Assembly (NCBI RefSeq): GCF_901709675.1
Contig: NC_051093.1
Coordinates: 4,361,053-4,425,052, forward strand
Source of the DNA: Syngnathus acus
Taxonomy: Eukaryota; Chordata; Actinopteri; Syngnathiformes; Syngnathidae
DNA length: 64,000 nucleotides
Reading direction: 5' to 3'
Shown: one piece after another, positions 36,201 through 47,100 of the stretch
Layout: every line of letters starts with the position of its first letter
Numbering within the stretch: position 1 is the stretch's first letter
Made by a program: the position numbers and the translations under genes
The notes under the pieces: generated by a model
The model's database searches: none
Told to the model about the DNA's origin: nothing
The model's input: the letters and a program-made list of their open reading frames with translations, nothing else

Positions 36201-39200
36201 GCTCCACTGCAATTTCATTCTAATTTTTCAGAGGGGATTTGTGCCATTAAACTTTTATGAACTTTATAAATGACAAAGTAAATGAGTACTACATCAAAGT
36301 TTCGAACTTGACGCACTTTGTGAGTGCTCCCGCTGGGAATATACCATATGTCTTATGTATAGGTGGAATAATCTAGTTTAAGCGGGAACGCTTCGACGTA
36401 AACATCTGCTCCCTAACAAGACGGCGTATGGATTCACACATGATTCCTTTTTAAATCCCCTCATTTCCATAATAAATGAAGAAACAGAGGAATAAAAACC
36501 TCCTTATTTTATAGCACAAAGAAAATGCCTGGTTCTTCTTTTCTTGTCAATATACTAGAGGACCTGTGAGCCTAAAAATATCAAAATATCAATACAAACT
36601 TTGCCATATTGGTTGTCTTGTATTGCATACAATGAACTCCACTTTAATGTGTTCCCACAACTTTTCATAAAACGATTCCAAATGCACTCTCAAGATACTG
36701 GCCGTGATGTGCGGCACACATACGGACGGGGGAGGCGCTGACGGAGCGAGTGCATGCAAGGAAAACAAGGAGACATTGTTGCTGATTCACTGAAGGTCAC
36801 AGGCTGCACCGAGTGCCAAGTCTGGCACGGAAACAACCGAAAAACAAGGCAGCAATCCATATGGAATGCATACAGGGGGACTCAGTCAAGCATGTAGCGA
36901 ATGAGCCTCCGGCTATTAATCTCGGCCTACTACTACAGTCATTACACCAAGGGAACAAATACGCTTTTTCACTCCCTGGAATTAAAAAAAAAAAAAAGTT
37001 ATTTTTGATAAGCTTGTGCTTACCCCCCCCAAAGATAAACGTCATACAATGGGACTTTCATCTGCGGCCAGTTCCTCTTTGGCTACGCCTCACTGAGCTC
37101 TCGCTGGCTCCTCCAGATGTCAGGTAGAGTGGGAGCTGCTGGATGCAGTCTGACACTTTTCAAAACATTGATAGCGACGATGCGCCGCGCACGCAACCCT
37201 AACGCACATAGTTCAGGCTCAGGAAATGAGAAACATGCTTGAACATCTGGAATGACGATGGGAGATTTGCATTGTGTGTTACGCCGGTTGTTTATTTATG
37301 TATGACATCTCCTCCCTGCCATCTAAACGGAAAAGACAACATGAATAAACCTGTCGACACTTAATAAAATCCTAACCGAAGTTCCCCGTGCATTATATAC
37401 ACTTGCAATTCAACTTGAAATATTAAATTTGATTTTAAAGCATATCTATAAACTCCTACGTGGTTCCTCGAAGAAATTAACATAACAAGTCGGGGAAACT
37501 AAAATCGTTTAGAAAGGGAATATGTAAACAAACAACTGAGATCATGTGGTTGCGCAATTGTGCACACCCTGCTCAGTATTTATCACAATTGAACTCATGT
37601 TAAATGGTCGCTGTTTAAAATCCCTTTGATTTTCTTCAATTGAGTCTTTTAATGTTGCAAATTAAAAAAACATTTTCTTGTAACTTTTTAATATCGCAAG
37701 TGCAAACAAACCAGGCATACAGGTTAATTACACTTCAGTCAACTGACTCTCGAGCTCTTATTTGTTGTGATAGTTAAGTGAAGCATGGGGGTGAGTTGCC
37801 CCTGCACAGCCCCCCCACCCATACGCCGCCGCCCCAGTAATGACCTCAAGACTCTACATGCATGCCGGTGTGATGTGATCCTTACTTCTCATAGTCGGGC
37901 TTGCAGTAGAGCAGTCGGTCCCGGCAGTAGCACGTGCCCGTGAGCGCGCTCATGCACACCGTGCACTTGACGCACGACTCGTGCCACGAGCGCTCGTTGA
38001 CGCGCAGCAGGAAGCGGTCGGCGATCGGGGACGAGCAGCCCGCGCACACCTCGCTGCCTCCACCCGAGTAGTCTGGACCTGCGTGGGGGTCGCGAAGGGG
38101 GACCGAGGCCCACCCGGAACCAAGAAAAGTTACAATCGCACAAAAATCTTTAATTTTACCGCCTACAACGGTTCCGACATATACGACAGTAAAAAAATAA
38201 AACAGTCCCAGTAGGATGAAATTGAACGACTCGTGAAATAAGAGTGAAATTCCATCACAAAAATCCTTAATTTAATTGGCTCATCGATTTACAACGGAGC
38301 CGCGTCCCGTAAATCGGAACATAAAATTCATAATTACAGTAAATATTTGTAAACGCATACAATTAACTGAAACATGAAACAAAGAATAAAACGAAGACTC
38401 TGTACAATTTTATAGGCGCTGCATTGCAGTGACAGGTGTTTCTAATATTTAGGTTATTTAGCCGCACGAAATATGCAACTTGCAAAATATTAGAAACAGC
38501 CTACAGGTATAATATAGTGCTAATTTGCTTGTGTTTATTGAGTACGCACTGATGGGATAGTAATCAAAATGTAATTTATTTCTATTTCCCTGTGTGGCTT
38601 GAATGACAAAAATATTAGAAACAGCCCTTAGTATTGGTACACTTCGAGTAATCAATTAGTATCGATACACTTCTATGTATTAAAGTAAAAAAAAAAAAAT
38701 GAACAAATCAACATTTCATGGTAAGCAAAAATATTAGAAGCAGTCGTTAATAGTGAGGCAGTTATAGGGGTGAGCATTTATTTTATTTCATATCAGTAAA
38801 GTATGACGGTATGTAATTAGAATTTAACAATATAGGCTAGATTTTCTGACTTTTTAAGTCTTTTCCAGCGAGTGTATTTCTGCACTCTTTGTGATTCTTG
38901 TTCATATATATTTTTTAATCTTATACTAGTTTTTGCTTTTTATTGCAACGTTTTTATTTATCACGCGTTTTTAGTTTCCCTGTTGGCCTTAGTTGGGAAA
39001 TAAATGCCACGTTCTTATTATTTATTTAATTTCCTTCGGTATAGTATAATTATCTTAAGTTTTATTATTATTGTGTATCAGCACCCACGTGGTATTTATT
39101 GTGAAGACAGTGCATTGATATAAAAAGGCCCATCGGAGCCAAACTAAATGAACGCCACGGGGAGTTTTGGGCCTTTTAGATAAGTTGCAGAAGCTATTTA

Positions 39201-39323
39201 TTTATCTTTATTTATGTTTATATTTTGATGCGAGTAGTTGGTCAGTCTGTCTCACTCACCAACAAAAGGTGTTGAAGATGGAAGCTGCTGCAGACACGAC
39301 TGTTGGCTCTCCTCCGTTTTCAT
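27283..39323 (-). CDS. lmx1al: lmx1a-like LIM-homeodomain transcription factor
   Basis: LMX1 proteins are nuclear LIM-homeodomain factors that pattern dorsal limb, roof plate and midbrain neurons. Seven coding exons: 39260-39323, 37886-38078, 28315-28801, 28124-28201, 27942-28062, 27650-27805 and 27283-27440, summing to 418 residues. LIM1 begins [15 protein letters not shown] and LIM2 begins [16 protein letters not shown]. The homeodomain [20 protein letters not shown] continues to [15 protein letters not shown] and is almost LMX1-identical. A Q9 tract follows, and the C-terminus ends [19 protein letters not shown] as in LMX1A. The linker carries VKSEDEDG, which recalls LMX1B, so assignment between 1a and 1b is not clean. 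The N-terminus [10 protein letters not shown] differs from the usual MLDG start. A non-coding first exon probably ends at 40365 (CAAG|GTAAGA) and joins 39351. Confidence 0.93.
27506..27578 (+). tRNA. tRNA-Arg (anticodon CCT)
   Basis: The 73-nt cloverleaf has acceptor arms GCCTCAG / CTGAGGT and anticodon arm CTGGC-CTCCTAA-GCCAG with anticodon CCT. The A box is TGGCCTAATGG and the B box GGTTCGAGTCC. It is nearly identical to remembered vertebrate tRNA-Arg-CCT. It lies antisense inside the 209-bp last intron (27441-27649) of the lmx1-like gene. A T5 run about 36 bp downstream could terminate Pol III. Confidence 0.95.
29487..29512. repeat. Short direct repeat of CAAGTACCAAGTACAACA
   Basis: The word occurs twice within about 40 bp (from about 29474 and 29495). 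The event looks like a local duplication; nothing larger is associated with it. Confidence 0.4.
32141..32435. mobile_element. Truncated hAT-like non-autonomous element
   Basis: It begins CAGGGGAGTCAAACTCATTT with TCGCGGGTCGCAT, and ends GCGGGCCACATAAAATGATG followed by TGGCGGGCAGATGTG. These are the familiar CAGGGGTGTCAAACTCATTT / CGCGGGCC ends of fish hAT-type repeats. The second terminus is cut short, so target-site duplications cannot be shown. Confidence 0.5.
32878..32911. repeat. (GT)n microsatellite
   Basis: GT run with single-base interruptions in intron 2 of the lmx1-like gene. Confidence 0.85.
33060..33178. repeat. Compound (CA)n / CTCACTCACTCA repeat
   Basis: CA-rich tracts are interleaved with two copies of CACCTCTCACTCACTCACTT about 75 bp apart. 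This suggests a duplicated minisatellite unit. Confidence 0.75.
35146..35477. mobile_element. TA-flanked pogo/Tigger-like MITE
   Basis: Termini are CAGTAATCCCTCGCT and the inverted AGCAAGGGATCACTG, flanked on both sides by TA. The interior includes CGCGATAATTGAAATCTGCG and AAGCCGCGATAAACGAAACG. The CAGTGATCCCTCGCT terminus with TA duplication is known from pogo/Tigger-type fish elements. It is 332 bp long with no coding capacity. Confidence 0.7.
37530..37720. mobile_element. Diverged Tc1-like fragment
   Basis: The fragment CATGTGGTTGCGCAATTGTG, then CACACCCTGCTC, and a later TTGATTTTCTTCAATTGAGT, match subterminal blocks of the same Tc1-like family as the copy at 13602-13925. Both termini are eroded. 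Confidence 0.45.
38079..39259 (-). other. Intron 1 of the lmx1-like gene
   Basis: The 1.2 kb AT-rich intron includes three copies of an ATTAGAAACAG-type word (about 38487, 38611 and 38733, the last with one change). It has no exon-like sequence. Confidence 0.65.
38431..38745. repeat. Interspersed element with repeated ATATTAGAAACAG word
   Basis: GGTGTTTCTAATATTT at the left is inverted relative to AAATATTAGAAACAGCC, which recurs at about 38484 and 38609 and, changed, at about 38730. The inverted ends suggest a small terminal-inverted-repeat element, but boundaries are unclear. Confidence 0.4.
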
Positions 39324-41196
39324 GCCTTCTCTCCTTGCCTCAGTGTGGTCGCTGAACACACAAAAAAACCCCAAAAAGCACACAAAATTATTTTAAATGT
39401 TATTTAAAACAACAGCAATACAGCAGATAAAATAAATGATTAGAAAAAAGTACAAGCGATATGATAAGCCATTTGAGATGGAACCTGACGCCGGATGAAA
39501 TCCTGCGAGAATGAAATTAAATTTCAAACTTTTTGTTTTTGACGATACAGTTTAAAAACATGAAATCTGTCATAACAAATATCCAGAAATAAACAGGCCC
39601 TCATGCACGATTTTTTTGGATGAAGTTCTATTAAATCTTGCACATTTTTCATGTCACAACGAAAACACGCCTATTTTAAGATGATCATTTTGGAATATAA
39701 TTATTTTTCATTGCGTAACATCGTATCCGTTTATTCTCACTTTATTCTCTCTTTGCCTTTAACAGCTCAACGGTCGTTAATAGGACAAGCACGGCCTGTA
39801 ATCAAATTGCACTGAACATCCATTTTGATTTTCGCCTCATTATTAAGATAAATATTTAAAGACCATAATTATTTGATGCCGGCTGATGATTGTCCCTTTA
39901 ATTGCCACATTATTTAAAGAAACAATAAAAGACGATAAAACAAATGAATTATGGAAATTCAAGCGTGATCTAATTTGGCTTTATGACTAACTGGAAGCTT
40001 GGGGGGATGAAAAATACACGAGGGGCACATTATATTATGCACTGATAATTGTATGTTGACACCAAACGAGAAAAAAAAAATCCTACAACTGTAATGAAAA
40101 CAAAATGCACAATTATCAAATAATTTATAAGAGAACATTTCACAAAATAAATAATTTGAGTGTAGATAAAAATACAAGTGGAAAGAACATTAAAAACGGA
40201 TAAAAATTACTGTTTATCATAAAAGACGTGCAAGAACTGCGCGTTTGAGTGACTTGCGTGGTTAGCACCGAATTTTGCGCACAATTTAAAAAAAAACAAA
40301 AAAACAACTACAAATAAAACCAGTGGCTAAAATGTGCTGCCCTGTTGCACGGATGCTGTCTTACCTTGAGGTGAAACACACTCCTGTTATCTCGGTGGGC
40401 AACATTAAAAAGACAGTGGCAACTTCCAGATGCGTTCACGGACCGCTTTCACCTGCACGCTCGCTGTTGCTGCGCCTCGCCTAACTAAACATCCATGACG
40501 ACACAGGCTATTGTCTCTCCTCCTCCTCTTCTTCTTGCCTAGCAGCCTCGCCACCTCTCCTCTGGCGTGTTTTGTGCGTGGGGGGGGCATGCATGTAGAC
40601 AGAGGGAGGGATGTGGACGGACTGCAAGGAGAGGGAGGGAAGGCAAGGTGGGAGACATGGCATTGATTGATAGGAAAGATGTTTGAGGGGTTTGGGATGG
40701 GAATCCAAAAGTGCTGTATATGTCGTTATTATTCCTTAAAAAAATAACATAACCATTAAATAATGGTTAAAAAGAAAAAAATGAAAATAAATGTAAAAGT
40801 GTACAACTCCCAACAACTGCCATTCATAGTAAACAATTTAAAATTTGCTATTTTACTCTGGAAGCGACTGCAGTGGGGGAACAGCGCCCCCATGTGTCCA
40901 AACAGAAAACGTGCAAAAATAAAATCACGACGTTTTTTTTTGCACCAAAGTCCCCAAAAATACAACCTTTGTTGACTAGAAGGAGGGAAACTCACTTGAC
41001 ACACCACAGGATAATCACTCAGGAGAATATTTTCAAGACATCCCATGTTGATTTTTTTTTTATTTGTCGTTATTATGTATATGCTTTGTTTGAGTCCATT
41101 TCTGTCTCTCAAGGTACAAACTAGACTAGTGTGAAGGCTACAAAAGCAGAACCACCCCAGTGAGAAGACATTGTGAAAGTAGCAAGTTGCTGGTGC
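39324..41196. other. 5' leader, promoter and flank of the lmx1-like gene; gmip 3' flank
   Basis: A splice acceptor TGTGTTCAG at about 39352 and a donor CAAG|GTAAGA after 40365 define an intron within the 5' leader of the minus-strand lmx1-like gene. The intron holds an AT-rich enhancer-like block at 39700-39940. The pyrimidine-rich region at 40440-40620 is a likely leader/promoter. Beyond 40700 lies the gmip 3' flank, with no recognised gene. Confidence 0.5.
39700..39940. promoter_or_regulatory. Candidate enhancer in the lmx1-like 5' leader intron
   Basis: The block holds GTCGTTAATAGGAC, CTGTAATCAAATTGC, CTCATTATTAAGATAAATA and CCATAATTATTTGATGCCGG. Sequence complexity and the cluster of TAAT and ATCAAA words resemble conserved developmental enhancers. 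It is inferred from composition only. Confidence 0.3.
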
Positions 41197-44100
41197 TCAC
41201 ACAAAAAGTTGTTCCTCCTTGCCTGATTGGCTGCGCCTCAGCTTCAGACCGGACAGAATCTTCTGCGAGGGCGAGGTGAAGTGATGCTCCGTGGGAATTG
41301 CCCTCGGGGAGTGACACAATGCCTTCCTCTGTGCACCAATCGGGGCGCAGCTCACGCCGAGGTCACCCGCCGGCTCCAGTCCGAGCATGTATTGCACCAC
41401 ATCCCGCGGGCTGAGAGGAGCAACGTCCTCAGCAGCACCGGCGGCCCGGTCCAAACTCTGGGAACGTCCGTTTGCGGCTCGCTCCGGGGAGGAGCTGCGA
41501 CTGCTGTCTGGGCTTCCCGGAGCATCGACGGAAGGCGGCGCGGGCCGTCTGGGGTCGCGGTTCTGCCCGGCGGCTCGGCCCCTCGGGTTATTATGGCGGT
41601 GGTACTTGACGGGCTGCCTGGTGAAGCGGTACTGCGGCTTGTCCAAGACAAAATCTCGCATCGGGTCTTGATGAGTCTTGCTCGGGGCTCCGCTCATAGC
41701 CAAGACTGGGACACCAGAAGGAGGAAAAAACACATGTTGTTTTTTTAAATAAAGTTTTTTTAAATGTATGTCTGTAACAGAGCTCCAAAGAAGAACTGAA
41801 AACAAACAGTCGAACGCACTCAAAAAGAAAGCGAGGCGAAGGAAGGAAGTGATTCTTACATAACCACAGAAAGGTCCCAAAGTGAGAAAAAACAAGGAAC
41901 AAAAAAGTCAGCCAGCAGGACCAAAACACTTGATAGAATCATCTTAAAAATGGACCACAGAATAATTATTATTATTTCTACAAGCCGACTAATTTGCCAT
42001 CTCTGTTCTACAGCTCTAGTCTCGCCTACCTGCTCTGTTATTGGCTTCGGGGCTGAGCTGGTCCACTGCCTCATTGGATGAAGACTTGTCAGATATATAA
42101 CCCTCGCTCGACTCTCTCTTCATTCTTTCGCTCTGTTGGAACGACATAAGTTGAAGGGCGTTTGATTCTAGTCGCCTAACTCGGTAAGACAGGACGCGGA
42201 CAAAACTATTGGGACACAGTGGTCACATCAAAAGTGACTCTTTAATCCTGCTAATAGCGCATTTAATTATTAATTTAGCTTTTTAATTGTTTTTAACTTG
42301 CAACAGTATTGGGGCGGTGTCCAAATACTAGCATCTACATTTCAGCTTCTCAGAGAACGTGAAATTAAAACAAGCGGGAAGCAAAAGAGGTGAAGAAAAA
42401 AAGCAACACCATGCAAGCAAAGCAGTCCAGTGAGGTCATCTTGATAAAATAACTTACTTCTAGTGAGTAAGGCCGCTCTCTGGAAGATGTTCCTTGTTCT
42501 GGTCTGGTGTCCAAGTCCTCATCCAGAGGACAGCTGCGCCTGGGAGGGGTCTCCGGAAGCGGACCGATTGGGGCCGGAGGAGGAGTGGCCGTCCTGGCTC
42601 TCTGCCGGAGGACGAAGATCTTGTCGTGGTGCGAGATGAGGAAGTCCACCAGTGAAGCCTGGTAGGTGTTTTCCTGCAGGGCCACCGCGGGCTGCTCCGT
42701 GCACACCGGGGGGCGCAAGAGAGTAGGACCGAAGACAATCCCCAAGTTGTTGGAAGACATTTTGTTCTCGTTGTTTCTGGAGACCCTGCAGGCAAGTGTG
42801 GGAGATAAATTGAAGCTGCATGAAGCTTCAAAATTCTGTACCCTGTTGAGTTGAACTTACTTGTGAAGATGGCGTATAAGGTGCTGCAAAGTGTTGTAAC
42901 GGCAGACGGGGAGTTTCCGCAGGAGCTGCTGCAGATTTCCAACGAGGTCCATCAACTTGTTAGCGTCTTGCGTCGTTTCCCAATCGCCAACACGCTGGAT
43001 GCTCCTCCCGGCCGCGATGAACTCGTTGTAGAGTTCAAAGGTCAGCAGGGGCTCCGGAAGCTGATCGGCAACAAAATTTAAATAAAGAGGGGAAAAAAAA
43101 AAACTACGAGTTGTCCTACGTACCTCCTTGAAGAAGTGCTTCAGGATGGAGGTGATGTCATGTGGAGACACCTCCGAGAGGTCCACGTCCTCTTTGAGCT
43201 CCTCCAAGGCCTGGCACAGCTTCTGGACGCGAGGCTTGGACCCGCTCACCCGATACACGCCCTCGGTGGGAAAAAAGACAAATGATGCTAAAAGATGCTA
43301 ATTTGTCACTAGTCGCTAATGTCTAAGCTAGCGTCATTGACTGGCAGTCTGGATGCAAAGTGATGAAGATTTCCATTCCTGTATTTTGACTTAAAAGCAT
43401 CTGAGATCTTTTAATAAAAATAAAGAAAGAGTTTGTGATTATTTTCCTAAATACCTGCAAGGAGAGAGCACGACTCTCGATCTCGGCGGTGCAACGTCGC
43501 ACCACAAAAGGGACATCGTCCGGCGTGTCCCGCAGCAGCAAGGACAGGGGAACGCCAAACAGCGACCCCTTGTGGTTGTCGCACTCCATCTGACACACCT
43601 CCAGGCACTTCCGGTGCAAACCCAACCCACACTGATGGAGGCAGAACGGGAATAAAAATGGCGCCGCTCTCCGTTGAAGAATTGCGTTAAAGGGACGCGC
43701 ACCTCTTCGCATTCCACGCCGTTGACGTAAATATAGTTGTCACACTGTTTGCATTTCACCATCTTGCTCTTCAACTTCTTAAGTCGGTGAGTTAGCGCCG
43801 CCCGGGACGGCGTGCGAACTTTGACCTGCTGGCCGTCGAGGCACTCTGGAGAAAATTAAGGATGGACGCAATATTGACATAATCTACATTTTGTTTTTAT
43901 GGACACCAAGGAGAGATCACAAACCAGATTCAGACGCCACGTCGCGATCATCCGTGTCCTCCAAGTTGTAAGTTCTATGAACCCTCCTGTGAGCTGCCAT
44001 CAGGAAAGACAACGCTTCAGTTTCGGATATTGCCGAGAAGAACCGAAAAGACTTGAGATTACCGGGGCTGGATAGAGACTCCAAACTGCCGCCGACGCTC

Positions 44101-47100
44101 TCGCTGTCGCTGAAGCCGAATCTCCCTAACGAGCAGCAGATGCATTGCTTACTCCCCAATCAAATTGAGGCGAGGATTTTTTTTCAGACAAAATGGTGGC
44201 CTACTGGAATCGCCGGGTTGTCTGTACGTACTCTCCTCCGTAAGCGGCGACGAGTCCTGAAGGGAGCTAAGTGGGTTGCTGGTTTTCCGTTTGTTCCTAA
44301 GACCACATCACGAAAAGAGCTTCCATTTTTGATCAGTTCTACGATATAAAAACGGACAGGTTGTTCCTTACCGTTTTCCCTGATGTTCCTGAAAGGAGAA
44401 GATCTGCAGAGGTGTCTCCTGGCGTCGCGTTCCGCGTACATACATCAAGTAGGGCTCACCGGGCTCCAGCGAGCGGCACGTTAGCTCCAAATTGTGATAG
44501 GCCAGAGGAACCGGCTCGGTCTGCTGCCGCTGGTAGTAGAACATGTTGACGGTGACCTGGCGGAGGAACGCGTTAGCGTGAGGACGGGTTTGCGCGGAGA
44601 CGCTAGCACCCACCTGCTTGAGCACCGTGTCCCCCTGACAGATGAGCTTGCGGGTGTGGGAGATGATTCTCTCCTTGACCTTGACCAGCCCATCCTGGTG
44701 GATCTGGGCGTCCAGCACGCACTGTCTGTAGAGGAGCTCGGACTCCATCACCTTGAGAACATTCGGTTTTGTTAAGATTGGAGTCTCAGGAGGGACTTTT
44801 CCGGAGGACCGTTCTTGCCTTCGTCTGGGCTTCATCCTTGGACTTTCTCCTCTTATCCATATTTTTGATGCCGCCCGGTTCGTCCACGGTTTTAGCCGTG
44901 ATGGCTTTGGCCTTCTGAAGTTCTTCACAGCGCTGGTAGTATTGCTGACGAGACTTTTTCAGAGCCGTCACCGCTTCGTTCTGGGGAAACACGCAGAAAA
45001 GGTTACAGGCGGAAAAAAAAAGTGCTGACCTAATCAGGGTCATCATCAAATCACAATGCCGTGACGTATTCTTGGGATGTTGCTAAACCGGGCCATTGTC
45101 CTAATTCGCTCACCATCTTCCTCTGCTCCTTCACCCACTGCTCCTTGAATTCCCGCCGCCACTTATCAATCTCATTCCTCTTGGCAGCCAAGGCCTTCGA
45201 GACAGGCGAGAGTGGATTAACAACTTTGCGCGGCGGTGACCTTCCCGAAACAACACGGAGGAGCACAACTCTGCCTTACCTGGTAACAGCGGCTGTGTAT
45301 GAGGTCCGAAGTTCTGCGAGAGTTCAAACTGTTCTTCAGGTCTTGCTCGAGAGCCATGGCGTAGATGTACTGCAGCGGCATCGTTTCCTACGTGACAACG
45401 ACTTTCGATGAGCACGGGAAGAAGGAAAATGTTCCGAATCATTTTTGTCTACCTGTGCTGCCAAACTGGCTTTGGCGGCTTCCGATGTCTTTGTGACATT
45501 TTTGGCAAATTCTTGTTCTGTCAAGAATTTTAAAAAATGGTCATGGTGGAATGTCTTGATTAATCACACATTACAGAAAGTGGGACATCACCTCAAGTTG
45601 CATTTGAAATGTTTTTGTCTGCTTTTGTTTGACCCTAATTTTCTCTCTTTGTTGATATGAAGTGAGGGACTGCATACTTTGTCCCTGTCGCCTCTCACAA
45701 CCTTGCTCCAGTCTGCTAATCCTCCCTTGCTAATCCTTTCTGCGTGTGGAGCATCTAGTCATCACTTGAATTTGACAAAAATCTCACACAAAAGCTGGAT
45801 CCAAACTTCTTCCTATATTAAGTTTATTAATAGATTGATAGATAAATATTCGTCAATAGATTTAGATAGCTAACTAGCAACGCAATAATTAGCCGCCGTG
45901 CACTCACCCAAGCTGAGCTTCTTCTCCATCCATGCCAGGAGGTCCTTGGCGTAGCGGCACCACATCTTGGCGTATTGTAGGGCCGTCTCCACGCCATCCT
46001 CGCAGCGGCACAGCGCCAGGTCGGCCTCGTGGGCTGAGAAGGAGTACATCAGCATCACGGCAGCAAAAAAAAAAATCTATCAGTGAAGCCCACTCAGAAG
46101 CTTGCAGGACCTCCACTCAGAGAAGCGAGTCATAGTTTCCAGAAGATGTTCACTTACTGGTCCCACAAAAAAAAGTACTTTGCATAAGGCAGAAGACACA
46201 AATGATCAAGGGAGTGTTTTGGAAAATAGGCTGAGTGGGTGTTGATACAGCACCTCCCCCCCCCTCCTCCTCCTTGTGGTTCTTCCTAAGCAACTCACAC
46301 AATGCGGAGGACAATCGCACATCTCCTCTCCAAAAAATGCTTACTCAGCCTTCGTCGCATTTAGAAATCAATATCCAAGTAGATTGTGCTGCGTCCTAAC
46401 TGTTCCGAGCGCTGGAGGATTAGTTTGCGCCAACTCGGATTGCAGACTGATGAGCTTTCTAGGTTGGCCACCTGCCCAGTAACACTTTGAACAGAGTGCT
46501 AAAAGGCCTGATGGGTAATTCATCCCGGCCAATGGGAGCAGGGAACACATAAAAGGCTGCCAGGGATCTTTTTCTCTGGGCACACTCGAATTAATACAAC
46601 ACACTCAAGAATGAAGTACTGTCTGGGGTGCAGACAAATGCAAAAAAGGAGCCGCAAGCCGACCACAAAAAGAAGCCCGGCAGTGAGTCGCGGTTTGGAG
46701 ATAAATGTTGTCGTGCGCTCGCCACCTTCCAATTGCGTTTTTTCCACGCTCACCGTTAGATCTGCTCGTCTCCCGCTGCGAAAAATGCTAAGTTTAGTCG
46801 TCGCTTTTCTGGGCTTCATTTGTGTTTGTAGACTTGCAGGCGTTAATGCCTCGCCGGGTAAAAGAGGGCAGCTGCCTGCTGCTTAATCTGTATCCTAATC
46901 TCGTTACGGCGCGGCAATTACAATTCGAGGCAAGATATTGTATGGAAACAAGCAACGGGAATAAGGGATAGGAAAAGATTTTTTATGAATGATGAACAGG
47001 AAGAGGAAGTTAAGAAATAATAAAGGAGCCTTACCTGAGTTTCCATCACCTTCGATGGTAACGCTGCGTTCCTATAAAAAAGAAAAAATTACATGACTAC

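Larger units (their letters stand above)
28802..37885 (-). other. Large intron 2 of the lmx1-like gene: non-coding, several repeats
   Basis: The 9.1 kb intron separates the LIM1 and LIM2 exons. It contains TG/CA microsatellites, a hAT-like fragment at 32141-32435, a TA-flanked pogo-like MITE at 35146-35477 and a Tc1-derived fragment near 37530-37720. CpG-rich purine stretches occur at about 33990-34090. A 134-codon open frame at 31535-31939 has no recognisable domain. No splice-supported exon was found. Confidence 0.65.

Noticed and set aside
46611-46886. 91-codon plus-strand frame in gmip intron 4
   Set aside because: No domain, no splice context, and it lies inside an intron of a well-supported gene.
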